The notes below the pieces were generated by a model that did no database searches, was not told the DNA's origin, and was given only the letters and a program-made list of their open reading frames with translations. From Vulcanimicrobiota bacterium (GTDB lineage: Bacteria > Vulcanimicrobiota > Vulcanimicrobiia > Vulcanimicrobiales > Vulcanimicrobiaceae): DNA of 64,000 nt. Below, piece by piece: positions 39,974 to 47,406 of this stretch (its first letter is position 1; each line of letters begins with the position of its first letter). A program made the translations under genes and the position numbers. The stretch covers positions 1-64,000 of the forward strand of contig DAHUZB010000033.1 in assembly GCA_027306785.1 (NCBI GenBank). The letters run 5' to 3'.

Positions 39974-41140
39974 ATGGCCACTAAGACGGCTGCCGCGAAG
40001 GCATCTGTATACGTTTTTCGCTACCATTCATGCCGGAACATCACCTCGCCCGAAGATGAGAAGGCCGGTCGCAGAGTTTATGCCGGTCACGCTCCTGCGT
40101 CGGCTGTCCTCGACCTTGAAGACAACGATAACGTGCGCGAGTACCTCGTTGACGCGCCAGGCAAAGAAAAACGCTCACCCACGCTTGTTCATCAGGCTAT
40201 CCGTAAAACGCTACAGGAGAATCCGGAGGATTTTTCTATCCTGAATGGCGGTATGGTCCTTGTCGCGCGCCACGCGGAAGTGATCGACAAAGAAAAGAAA
40301 ATCCTTCTAACGTCGCCGAGCATCATCAACGGTTCACAGACTCAGGGCGAATTGAAGCGTCATTTCGCTATGAACTCGCGCTATCCGGATTTCGTGGAGC
40401 CGAGCGTGAAGTACGAGTTGATCGTCACGACCGATGACGATTTGATCGCTGAAGTATCAATCGCGCGTAATTTTCAGAATGACGTTCGAGCGATCTCCAT
40501 CGCCGGCCGTCGCGGTCAACTCGAAGAACTCGAAGGCGCAGTTCAAGAGGTTCTGCCCAACGTGAAATTGCGAAAGTCGGAAACCGATATTGTTTCCGAT
40601 GGGCAATTTCTGGATACAGAAAAGCTGATTCAAGTTGTTTTCGCGCTCATGCCCGAAGACTTGCTAGCTGCACTCGACGTTCGCGATGGCAAGGTTTTTA
40701 CATACAGTCAAAAGACGCGATGCCTTAAACTGTTTCAAAAAATCGTCGATGGCCAGGCCGACCCGGAAATTCGTAAAGCCTATCGCTATTTTCTCGACAT
40801 TGCGGGCCAAGCCTGGCTCCTGTACGAGCGGTGGAAGTCGCACGCGGGCTTCCGCGGAACCCGCATCCGATCGATCGTTCGAGAACGGGGGCAGATCGAG
40901 GATGTACCCGATGGTATCGTGTTCCCGATCATTGCCTCGCTCGAGTCATTTGTGAAAAAGACGCGTAACGGTTGGGTTATCAGAATCCCGAACGAGTTCG
41001 ATGAGGCGGTCCTTATCGATACGGCCGATCAGGCCTATAAAGAAATAGCTGCTCATAATCCGCAAACGATGGGAAAGAGCAAGGCCTGTTACTCAGCCTT
41101 GCTTCGTGTTACCAGCATCTACGCAAAACTCATCGGCTAA
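39974..41140 (+). CDS. AIPR-like (abortive infection phage resistance family) protein
   Basis: 388 residues from ATG 39974, with GGAG at 39962-39965; TTG 39941 and ATG 39944 in frame are less likely. The AIPR-type core is visible: NPEDFSILNGGMVLVARHAE (the FxxxNNG-like block, here LNGG) and LTSPSIINGSQTQGEL (the INGxQT block), followed by the helical VSIARNFQNDVRAISIAGRR. AIPR proteins are associated with phage defence; the biochemical activity is not known. Codon use differs from neighbours, with many AAA, GAA, ATT, TTT and TCA codons, and it sits in a lower-GC insert. No partner gene is present, so if it defends it does so alone. Family call is from motif memory. Confidence 0.65.
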   Translation: MATKTAAAKASVYVFRYHSCRNITSPEDEKAGRRVYAGHAPASAVLDLEDNDNVREYLVDAPGKEKRSPTLVHQAIRKTLQENPEDFSILNGGMVLVARHAEVIDKEKKILLTSPSIINGSQTQGELKRHFAMNSRYPDFVEPSVKYELIVTTDDDLIAEVSIARNFQNDVRAISIAGRRGQLEELEGAVQEVLPNVKLRKSETDIVSDGQFLDTEKLIQVVFALMPEDLLAALDVRDGKVFTYSQKTRCLKLFQKIVDGQADPEIRKAYRYFLDIAGQAWLLYERWKSHAGFRGTRIRSIVRERGQIEDVPDGIVFPIIASLESFVKKTRNGWVIRIPNEFDEAVLIDTADQAYKEIAAHNPQTMGKSKACYSALLRVTSIYAKLIG

Positions 41141-41301
41141 AGTAAGAGCTCGTCGTACACCGCCTGCGGGCGCTGCGCTTCGTTCGGCTTTTCTTCTGAG
41201 AGTTTGACAACAAAAATTGGCGCGTGCAGCCGCGTTCTGTGATAGTCAATATTGACGCGGACGAGTCAACCGCATTAGTGCCAAAAAATCAGAGATCCTC
41301 G

Positions 41302-41348
41302 CAATAGCCACGAACGAGACCGGAAATCGGCCCCGTTCGCGGCTATTG
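41302..41348 (-). terminator. Large hairpin after the DUF1761 gene
   Basis: CAATAGCC-a-CGAACG (41302-41316) pairs with CGTTCG-c-GGCTATTG (41334-41348) with a single internal mismatch; a small CCG/CGG pairing lies inside. On the minus strand it follows the stop at 41351 by two bases, and a TTTTTT run (complement of 41283-41288) lies about 13 bases further. The 160 bases to its left (41141-41301) hold no gene that I can see. Confidence 0.7.
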
Positions 41349-41350
41349 GA

Positions 41351-41758
41351 TTATGCCGCCTTGGGTTTCCAGGCGGCGATGATCGCGCCCATGATCGCCA
41401 TGCCGATGGCGACGTAGCCGATGTCGATGCCGCCGAGCGCCGGGCCGCGCATTTCGAACGCGTACGTCATCCAGGTCATGCTGCCGTAGATCAGCAGGCC
41501 GATCGAGAAGCCGATGAAGGCGCCGCGCCCGACGTCCACGTTGCCGCGCCAGCTGAAGACGCGCGCGATCCCGTAGGCGGCAAAGAACGCCATGATGACC
41601 GCGACGACGTATTGATAGGTGCCGCCGGTCGGGGCCGACGTCGCGCCGAGGCTCATCGCCTGCATCCATTGGCTCTTGAAGAGCACGCCGTACCAAAGCC
41701 CGCCGAAGGCGAAGAACACGATCGCACTCACCACGATCGCAAGCCAGTTGACCCGCAT
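41351..41758 (-). CDS. DUF1761-family membrane protein
   Basis: 135 residues, four helices: MRVNWLAIVVSAIVFFAFGG, then GTYQYVVAVIMAFFAAYGIA, GAFIGFSIGLLIYGSMTWMT and DIGYVAIGMAIMGAIIAAW. The start MRVNWLAIVVSAIVFF...GGLWYGVLF matches DUF1761, small membrane proteins of unknown function. Ideal AAGGAGGA before ATG 41758. It is separated from pnp by a terminator hairpin. Confidence 0.82.
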   Translation of the reverse strand: MRVNWLAIVVSAIVFFAFGGLWYGVLFKSQWMQAMSLGATSAPTGGTYQYVVAVIMAFFAAYGIARVFSWRGNVDVGRGAFIGFSIGLLIYGSMTWMTYAFEMRGPALGGIDIGYVAIGMAIMGAIIAAWKPKAA

Positions 41759-41788
41759 AAATTCCTCCTTTTGTCGCAGCAAACGATT

Positions 41789-41814
41789 GAGGGCTCGCAT
41801 TGCTGCGAGCCCTC
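41789..41814 (-). terminator. Terminator after pnp
   Basis: GAGGGCTCGCA-TTGC-TGCGAGCCCTC, a perfect 11-bp stem, 15 bases after the pnp stop on the minus strand. It is followed by AATCGTTTGC, a weak T-rich tail. Confidence 0.8.
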
Positions 41815-41828
41815 TCGTTGTCCTGCCC

Positions 41829-44141
41829 TTAGTCGTCGTGGCGGCCCGGGGGGCGTCGGCGACGACGCTGCGGCGGCGCACCGGGTGCGTCGGCGGGCGG
41901 GGGCGGGTTGTCGCCGTGATCGCGGCTGCCGCCGTGGTCGCCGCGACCGCCGTGGTCGCCGTGATCGCGACGGGGGCGGAACTCGCCGTTGCCGCGGCTG
42001 CCGCGACCGCTATCGCCGGTATCTCCGCCCGGCATCAGCGCCTTGCGGGAGAGATTTACGCGGCCTTGGCCGTCGATCTCCATGACCTTGACGTCGATCT
42101 CGTCGCCGACGTTAACCACGTCTTCCACCTTCGCGACGCGCTCGGGAGCGAGTTGCGAGATGTGGACCAGGCCTTCTTTGCCGGGAAGGATCTGCACGAA
42201 CGCGCCGATCGCGATCACGCGCGTGACGACGCCGTGATAGGTCTCGCCGACCACGATCTCCTTGGTGATCGATTCGACGTACTTCTTCGCCGCGTCTCCG
42301 CTCTCGCCGTCGAGCGAGGTGATGTACACGGTGCCGTCGTCTTCGATATCGATCTTCTCGACGCCGGTCTCTTGGATGATCTTGTTGATCACCTTGCCGC
42401 CCGGTCCGATCACGTCCTTGATCTTGTCCGGGTTGATCTTGATCACGATCATGCGCGGCGCGTACTTCGAGAGTTCGGTGCGCGGTGCTTCGATCGTTTC
42501 GGTGAGCTTATCGATGATGAAGAGACGCGATTTCTTCGCTTCCACCATCGCTTCGCGCATGATGTCGATCGTGATGCCCTGCACCTTGATGTCCATCTGA
42601 ATCGCGGTGATGCCCTTCTTGGTGCCCGCCACCTTGAAGTCCATCTCGCCGAGCGCGTCTTCCAAGCCTTGGATGTCGGTGAGGATCGCGTACTGCTTGC
42701 CCTTGAGGATCAAGCCCATCGCGACGCCCGCGACGTGGCCCTTGATCGGCACGCCCGCATCCATCAGCGCGAGGGTCGAACCGCAGACCGACGCCATCGA
42801 CGACGATCCGTTCGATTCGAGCACTTCGCTCATCAGGCGCATCGTGTACGGGAAATCTTCCTTGGGCGGAAGCACCGGCACGAGCGCGCGTTCGGCGAGG
42901 TGGCCGTGGCCGATCTCGCGGCGGCCGGGTCCGCGCATCGGGCGCGTCTCACCGACCGAGAACGGCGGGAAGTTGTAGAAGTGCATGTAGCGCTTGTCTG
43001 CGAGATCGACGATCCCGTCGAGACGCTGCGCGTCGCCCGACGAACCGAGCGTCGCGGCGGTGAAGACCTGCGTCTGTCCGCGCGTGAAGACGCCCGAGCC
43101 GTGCACGCGGGGCACGTAGTGCACCTTGCTCCAGATCGGACGGATCTCGTTCGGCTTGCGGCCGTCGGGACGGATCTTTTCGTCCACGACCATCGTGCGC
43201 AGCTCGTCCTCTTCCATCGCCTTGACGATCTTGCCGAAATCTTTGGCGAAGGCGGGATCTTCGAGCATCGCTTTGATCGCTTCGTCTTTTTTGCCGCAGC
43301 GCGCGATCGCTTCTTCGCGCGTGATCGCGTCGAAGGCGTCTTCGCGCTCGCCCTTCTCGACGACGCGCATCGCTTTGGCGACGTCCTTGGCGAACGTCTT
43401 GCGCACCCACTTGTCGAGATCGGCGTTGACCTTCTTGAGCGGGAACTCGCGCTTCTCTTTGCCGACCTTCTTCGCGAGCTTGTTGATCGCCGCGACGATG
43501 GTTTTGATCTCCGCGTGCGCGAACTCGACCGCGCCGAGGAAATCTTCCTCGGAGATCTCGTTACCGCCGCCTTCGACCATCATCACCGCGTCGGCGGTGC
43601 CGGCGATCACGATGTCCATGCCGCCGGTCTCGTACTGTTCGAGCGTCGGATTGCAGATGTAGTTCCCGTCTTCGTCGCGTCCGACGCGCACCGCCGCAAC
43701 GGTCTTGTCGAACGGGATATCCGAAAACGCGAGCGCCGCACCGGCGGCGCAAACGCCGATCACGTCGGCGTCGAGCTGCGGATCGATCGAAAGCACCGTC
43801 GCGACGATCTGAACGTCGTTGTGGAAGCCTTCGGGGAAGAGCGGACGGATCGGACGATCGATCTGACGCGAGCTGAGCACGGCGTGCTCGGGCGGACGCC
43901 CTTCGCGTTTGATGTAGCCGCCGGGGATTTTGCCCGCGGCGTACATCTTCTCTTCGAAATCGCAGGTCAGGGGAAAGAAGTCGATGCCTTCACGAGGTTT
44001 GTCGGAGGCAGTGACGGCGCAGAGCACGACGTTTTGGTCGCCGTAACGAATCAGCGCGGAGCCGTTTGCTTGCTTCGCGAGTTCGCCGGTCTCGATGACC
44101 ATCGTGCGCCCGCCGACCGTAAGGGTCACGGATTCGGGCAC
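41829..44141 (-). CDS. pnp: Polyribonucleotide nucleotidyltransferase (PNPase)
   Basis: 770 residues from GTG at 44141 with AGGAG upstream. Two RNase PH cores (about 10-220 with GGYIKREGRPPEHAVLSSRQ, RPIRPLFPEGFHNDVQ; 315-545 with RPNEIRPIWSKV, GSGVFTRGQTQVFTAATLGS, and the catalytic-region SNGSSSMASVCGSTLALMDA, GVPIKGHVAGVAMG). A KH domain follows (IGPGGKVINKIIQETGV), then S1 (YHGVVTRVIAIGAFVQILPG, KEGLVHISQLAPERVAKVED), then an Arg/Gly/Asp-rich tail of about 60 residues (HGDHGGRGDHGGSRDHGDN). It degrades and tails RNA with phosphate. Usual neighbour rpsO is absent here; a cupin gene precedes it. The RGG-like tail may add RNA contacts. Confidence 0.97.
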   Translation of the reverse strand: MPESVTLTVGGRTMVIETGELAKQANGSALIRYGDQNVVLCAVTASDKPREGIDFFPLTCDFEEKMYAAGKIPGGYIKREGRPPEHAVLSSRQIDRPIRPLFPEGFHNDVQIVATVLSIDPQLDADVIGVCAAGAALAFSDIPFDKTVAAVRVGRDEDGNYICNPTLEQYETGGMDIVIAGTADAVMMVEGGGNEISEEDFLGAVEFAHAEIKTIVAAINKLAKKVGKEKREFPLKKVNADLDKWVRKTFAKDVAKAMRVVEKGEREDAFDAITREEAIARCGKKDEAIKAMLEDPAFAKDFGKIVKAMEEDELRTMVVDEKIRPDGRKPNEIRPIWSKVHYVPRVHGSGVFTRGQTQVFTAATLGSSGDAQRLDGIVDLADKRYMHFYNFPPFSVGETRPMRGPGRREIGHGHLAERALVPVLPPKEDFPYTMRLMSEVLESNGSSSMASVCGSTLALMDAGVPIKGHVAGVAMGLILKGKQYAILTDIQGLEDALGEMDFKVAGTKKGITAIQMDIKVQGITIDIMREAMVEAKKSRLFIIDKLTETIEAPRTELSKYAPRMIVIKINPDKIKDVIGPGGKVINKIIQETGVEKIDIEDDGTVYITSLDGESGDAAKKYVESITKEIVVGETYHGVVTRVIAIGAFVQILPGKEGLVHISQLAPERVAKVEDVVNVGDEIDVKVMEIDGQGRVNLSRKALMPGGDTGDSGRGSRGNGEFRPRRDHGDHGGRGDHGGSRDHGDNPPPPADAPGAPPQRRRRRPPGRHDD

Positions 44142-44231
44142 AGGTTCTCCTAGTTTCTGTTGTTTGCTCTTGTTAATGAACCGTGCCTCGTTCTGGAAAA
44201 ACCGCCACTGCCCCTCGTCGTGCGTTCCGAA

Positions 44232-44600
44232 TTACGCCTTCTTGGCGTACGTCGGGGCGCCGGTCAGGTCGAAGACGACGCACTCGTCGGAGCCGATGAC
44301 CCAGGCATCGTGCCCCGGCGGGATCGCCATCGCGTCGCCCGGTCCGTAGTCCATCGTGGTCCCGTCGTCGCAGCGGACGTGCAAGCGCCCGGAGATCACG
44401 TAGCCCAGATGCGAACTGCGGCAGGTGGGGGTTCCGGCGAGCGTCTGCACGCAGTCCGACCACTTCCAGCCGGGTTCGAAGGTGGCGCGGCCGACCTGTT
44501 GGCCGCCGACGGTGACGATCTCGATGCGGCCCTTGGGAAAGGTGCGCACCTCGTCGGGCTTACTGAAGTTCTTGCGCTCGATGAGCGTGGCAATCGCCAT
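44232..44600 (-). CDS. Single-domain cupin protein
   Basis: 122 residues from ATG at 44600 with GAGGAGGG upstream. One double-stranded beta-helix: GRATFEPGWKWSDCVQTLAG (the W/H region of motif 1), SSHLGYVISGRLHVRCDDGT (GxxxxGxxxxH-like) and YGPGDAMAIPPGHDAWVIGS (motif 2, with His). Metal-binding histidines are only partly kept. Typical of small cupins acting as sensors or isomerases. Located 90 bases upstream of pnp on the same strand; may be co-transcribed. Confidence 0.83.
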   Translation of the reverse strand: MAIATLIERKNFSKPDEVRTFPKGRIEIVTVGGQQVGRATFEPGWKWSDCVQTLAGTPTCRSSHLGYVISGRLHVRCDDGTTMDYGPGDAMAIPPGHDAWVIGSDECVVFDLTGAPTYAKKA

Positions 44601-44677
44601 TGATGACCCTCCTCGTGTGCTTGGGTCACCTGATGCTACCAGCGCCGTCGCGCGTTGGCAGTGGTTATGCGAGCGCC

Positions 44678-45112
44678 CTACTGTTTCGGCGGCAGCGGAT
44701 TTGTCCAGACCGAGCCGTCGGCGTAGCGCACCGAGAGCACGACGCAGTGCGGGAACTCCGTGCCTAGCGGAAAGATTTGGTCGCTCACGGGAAAGCTGTG
44801 CTCGATCAGCGCGCCGTTCGAGAAAACGCCGGTGTCCTGCGCCGCGGCGACCATCCAGCCTTTGACGACGAAGGCGAAGGTGATCTCGCTCAGCGGGCGC
44901 GCGCCGTCGTTCACGTACGAAATGTAGAGCAGATCCTGACCGCGTTTGTGATAGCGCGTGCGGATCTTCCCTTTGTCGTTGGTGTAGGTATCCGCGTACG
45001 GAGCGGGCGCGCGATACGCATCGCAGCGCGTGACGCGCACGTGCGGCGGCGGTGCGGGCGGTGCCGTTCCGGCGTAGGCGAGCGCGGTTACGGCGAAGAG
45101 CGCGGCGAGCAT
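44678..45112 (-). CDS. Secreted protein of unknown function
   Basis: 144 residues. Signal peptide MLAALFAVTALAYAGTAPPA with cleavage near AYA-GTAP. The mature part is beta-rich, with CDAYRAPAPYADTYTNDKGK, DLLYISYVNDGARPLSEITF and FSNGALIEHSFPVSDQIFPL. Two cysteines. No recognised family. It lies between a small Ala/Ser-rich protein and the cupin on the same strand, with gaps of 36 and 77 bases. Confidence 0.68.
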   Translation of the reverse strand: MLAALFAVTALAYAGTAPPAPPPHVRVTRCDAYRAPAPYADTYTNDKGKIRTRYHKRGQDLLYISYVNDGARPLSEITFAFVVKGWMVAAAQDTGVFSNGALIEHSFPVSDQIFPLGTEFPHCVVLSVRYADGSVWTNPLPPKQ

Positions 45113-45148
45113 CGATTGCGCTCGTTCGCGCGAGGCGGCGCGACTCTT

Positions 45149-45496
45149 CTACGCGAGCGTGTTGATGCCCGAGCCGTTGCCGTAGAGACCCTGCTGCACG
45201 GCGGGCGCGATCTGTCCGAGGAGCGTGGTGAGCTGCGCGAAGGACGACGCAGTTCCACCCGCGGTGAATTGCGGAATCTGCGGTGCGCCGAACTCGACGG
45301 CTTGGAGTAGATAGGTGTCGGACCACGATGCCAGCGAGTCGTAGCTCTGCTGGTACGGATTCGCGGAGGCGCTCGCGGGCGACGCAGCGGGCGCCGTCTG
45401 TGCGGGCGCGCCGTTGCCGCTCAGGCCGAGCACGCCGAACCCGGCCACGGTCGACGGGGCGGGGAGCGGGGTGGAGCCGATCGACGAAACGCTCAT
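45149..45496 (-). CDS. 115-residue Ala/Ser/Gly-rich protein of unknown function
   Basis: Begins MSVSSIGSTPLPAPSTVAGF, with a low-complexity QTAPAASPASASAN region, then NPYQQSYDSLASWSDTYLLQ and a C-terminal helix AQLTTLLGQIAPAVQQGLYG. No signal peptide of classical type. Low-complexity N-terminus and amphipathic C-terminus recall small secretion- or appendage-associated proteins, but I cannot assign it. An AAGGGT precedes ATG 45496. Confidence 0.6.
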   Translation of the reverse strand: MSVSSIGSTPLPAPSTVAGFGVLGLSGNGAPAQTAPAASPASASANPYQQSYDSLASWSDTYLLQAVEFGAPQIPQFTAGGTASSFAQLTTLLGQIAPAVQQGLYGNGSGINTLA

Positions 45497-45542
45497 GTGA
45501 CCCTTGCATCATAGCGCACGACGCGCGCGCGGCCAAGCGGCG

Positions 45543-46397
45543 CTAGTCAATCTTTACCGAGTATTGGCGGTTTTTGAAGGCCGGATACTCGCGCTCCCAG
45601 CTCTGCGGCCACGCGTCGCCGAGTCCGGCCGCGGTGGCGGTGTAGCCGCCGCCGTAAGCGTAGATCGCGGCGCGTTGGTCGGCGGCATCCTCGCCCGCGA
45701 GATTCTCGGGCCGCGACGCCGTTGCGTACATCGCGTACCAGGTCGCGGTAAGCCCCTCGCAGCGCGGGAGCAGTTCCAGCAGCGCCTGCGAGGTGGCGCG
45801 ATGATCGTCGTGATCGCCGGGATTGCGCTCGGGGTCGGGATCCGCGGCGAAGACGCGGGCCGGGCCCGGCTCGCGTTCGTGCCGCACGATCGCCTCGAGC
45901 ACGGCGACGAACTCCGCCCAAGTGCGATACGGGGGCGCATCGGCGGGCCAGCGCACCGCGAGCGGGCGGCTCTCGTCGCGCAGCGCGGCGAGCGATGCCG
46001 ATCCGTCGCCGCTGCGGCCGTCGCGCGCGTGCAGCAGGTAGATGCGCACCGACGCCGCGCGCTCGTCGGTCACGTCGGCACGCAAGACCGCCTTTTCCGC
46101 GATGTGTTCGAGCGCGTAGGCAACCGTGCACGACGACGGCAGCGCCTCGTCGTCGGCGAGATAGGGATTCCACGAGGGCAGTGCGCGCATGATCGAGAGC
46201 ACGCAGCCGTTGAGTCGGGCGCGCCAGTGCCGATCGTCGTGGCGGCCTTCGCCGGCCGTCGCAATCACGAAGACGACGTGTTCGCGCGGATCGCGCAACG
46301 CGCGATAGACGTCGGCGCCCATGAAGAGCTGCCAATCATCCTGGTGCGCGCAGACCACGAACGTGGTGCGGCGCGCGTTACGCGCGGTCGCGTACAT
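45543..46397 (-). CDS. PIG-L-like deacetylase with altered metal motif
   Basis: 284 residues. The N-terminal motif reads VVCAHQDDWQLF where PIG-L/LmbE deacetylases normally have AHPDDE: His18, Asp20 and Asp21 stay, Pro becomes Gln19 and the Glu becomes Trp22. The second metal motif is present as NPGDHDDHRATSQALLELL. The family removes acetyl groups from GlcNAc-type sugars. Start ATG 46397 overlaps the glycosyltransferase gene by 20 bases, so the pair probably works on the same surface sugar. Activity is likely but the Trp substitution may change the substrate pocket. Confidence 0.8.
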   Translation of the reverse strand: MYATARNARRTTFVVCAHQDDWQLFMGADVYRALRDPREHVVFVIATAGEGRHDDRHWRARLNGCVLSIMRALPSWNPYLADDEALPSSCTVAYALEHIAEKAVLRADVTDERAASVRIYLLHARDGRSGDGSASLAALRDESRPLAVRWPADAPPYRTWAEFVAVLEAIVRHEREPGPARVFAADPDPERNPGDHDDHRATSQALLELLPRCEGLTATWYAMYATASRPENLAGEDAADQRAAIYAYGGGYTATAAGLGDAWPQSWEREYPAFKNRQYSVKID

Positions 46398-47385
46398 AGG
46401 CGTTCAATGCCTCCGAAAACAGCGAGCATTCCCGTTCGAGCGAGTGCCGCGCGGCGACGAGCGATGCCTCGTGCGCGAGCCGGTCGGTCCGCGCACGGTC
46501 GCGCAGAAGTGCGGCGGCCGCCTTCGCGAGCGCGGCGCCATCTTCGGTCGCCACGACGCAGGTGCGATCGTCGATGCAGAAGTCGGCGGTGCCTTCGCAC
46601 GGCGGCAGCACGACGGCGGTGCCGAGCGCCATCGCCTCGAGTGCGGGGAGATAGAAGCCCTCGTATGCGTGCGGCAGCAGCACCGCCACGCGGCTCGCCG
46701 CGATACGGCGCAGAAAGGCCTCGCGCGGAATCAACACGGTTTCGAGATCGGTCTCCACGCCGCGTTCGCGCAAGTGCCGCGCGATCGCTTCGGCGCGCGG
46801 CGCATCCTTCGCGCCGCCGATGAAGACGCGCTCGGCGCGTTCGCCGCGCAGGCTCGCGAGCCCCGACACGTCGATGCCGTTCGGAATCGCGACGATCGGT
46901 CCGTTCACGCCGTTGGTCGCCCGCAGCGCGCGCGCCACGCGCTCGCTTACGCAGACGCGCAGCGCGCGCCGTCCGAGCTCGGCGCGGCGCGGATCGCCGG
47001 GGGTCGCATGCCGCATGCTCTGGATCAAACTCACGACCGGCGCGTCGCCCATCTCGATCCCCGCCTCATCGAAGATGCGCCAGTTCATGCCCGCCGTGAA
47101 ATAGGCATCGGCCGCGATCGGCTCGCGCACGATGCGGCATCCGGGCGGCAGTAATTCGGCCGGAGGCAGCGCGGCGCTCTCGGCGGTGAGCCAGAGCACC
47201 GGTTCGTAGATGCCGCTTGCGGCGACGTGACGCAGGTAATCGAACACCTTGAGATGCCCGCCGAGCATCGAATGATAGGTGCGAACGAAGAGCATCCGGC
47301 GCGCGGGGGCCGATTCCGACACGTGCAAATGATTGGGTTCACGCAGTGGGAACCCTGCGCTTGGGCGAATCTCGAACGCCTGCAT
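46378..47385 (-). CDS. Glycosyltransferase family 4-type (GT-B) enzyme
   Basis: 335 residues. GT-B layout: N-terminal half with RRMLFVRTYHSMLGGHLKVF, C-terminal nucleotide-sugar domain with NGPIVAIPNGIDVSGLASLR, and the donor-binding block LLPHAYEGFYLPALEAMALG (the E-x7-E motif: Glu in YEGFYLPALE). Likely adds a sugar to a surface polysaccharide, with the PIG-L-like enzyme downstream. Start at ATG 47385 lacks a good Shine-Dalgarno; ATG at 47295 (MLFVRTYHS) is an alternative. Only 21 bases separate it from the divergent ggt gene. Confidence 0.85.
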   Translation of the reverse strand: MQAFEIRPSAGFPLREPNHLHVSESAPARRMLFVRTYHSMLGGHLKVFDYLRHVAASGIYEPVLWLTAESAALPPAELLPPGCRIVREPIAADAYFTAGMNWRIFDEAGIEMGDAPVVSLIQSMRHATPGDPRRAELGRRALRVCVSERVARALRATNGVNGPIVAIPNGIDVSGLASLRGERAERVFIGGAKDAPRAEAIARHLRERGVETDLETVLIPREAFLRRIAASRVAVLLPHAYEGFYLPALEAMALGTAVVLPPCEGTADFCIDDRTCVVATEDGAALAKAAAALLRDRARTDRLAHEASLVAARHSLERECSLFSEALNAYVRDRA

Positions 47386-47406
47386 GCTCGGAGGATCGGA
47401 ATTTCG

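Noticed and set aside
39609-41350. Prophage or integrative element around the AIPR-like gene
   Set aside because: No integrase, no direct repeats that I could find at the borders, and only one gene; I call it only a foreign-looking insert.
41619-44153. An 844-codon open frame on the plus strand across pnp
   Set aside because: Antisense shadow of pnp with repetitive DVD/HDH-type composition and no recognisable domain.
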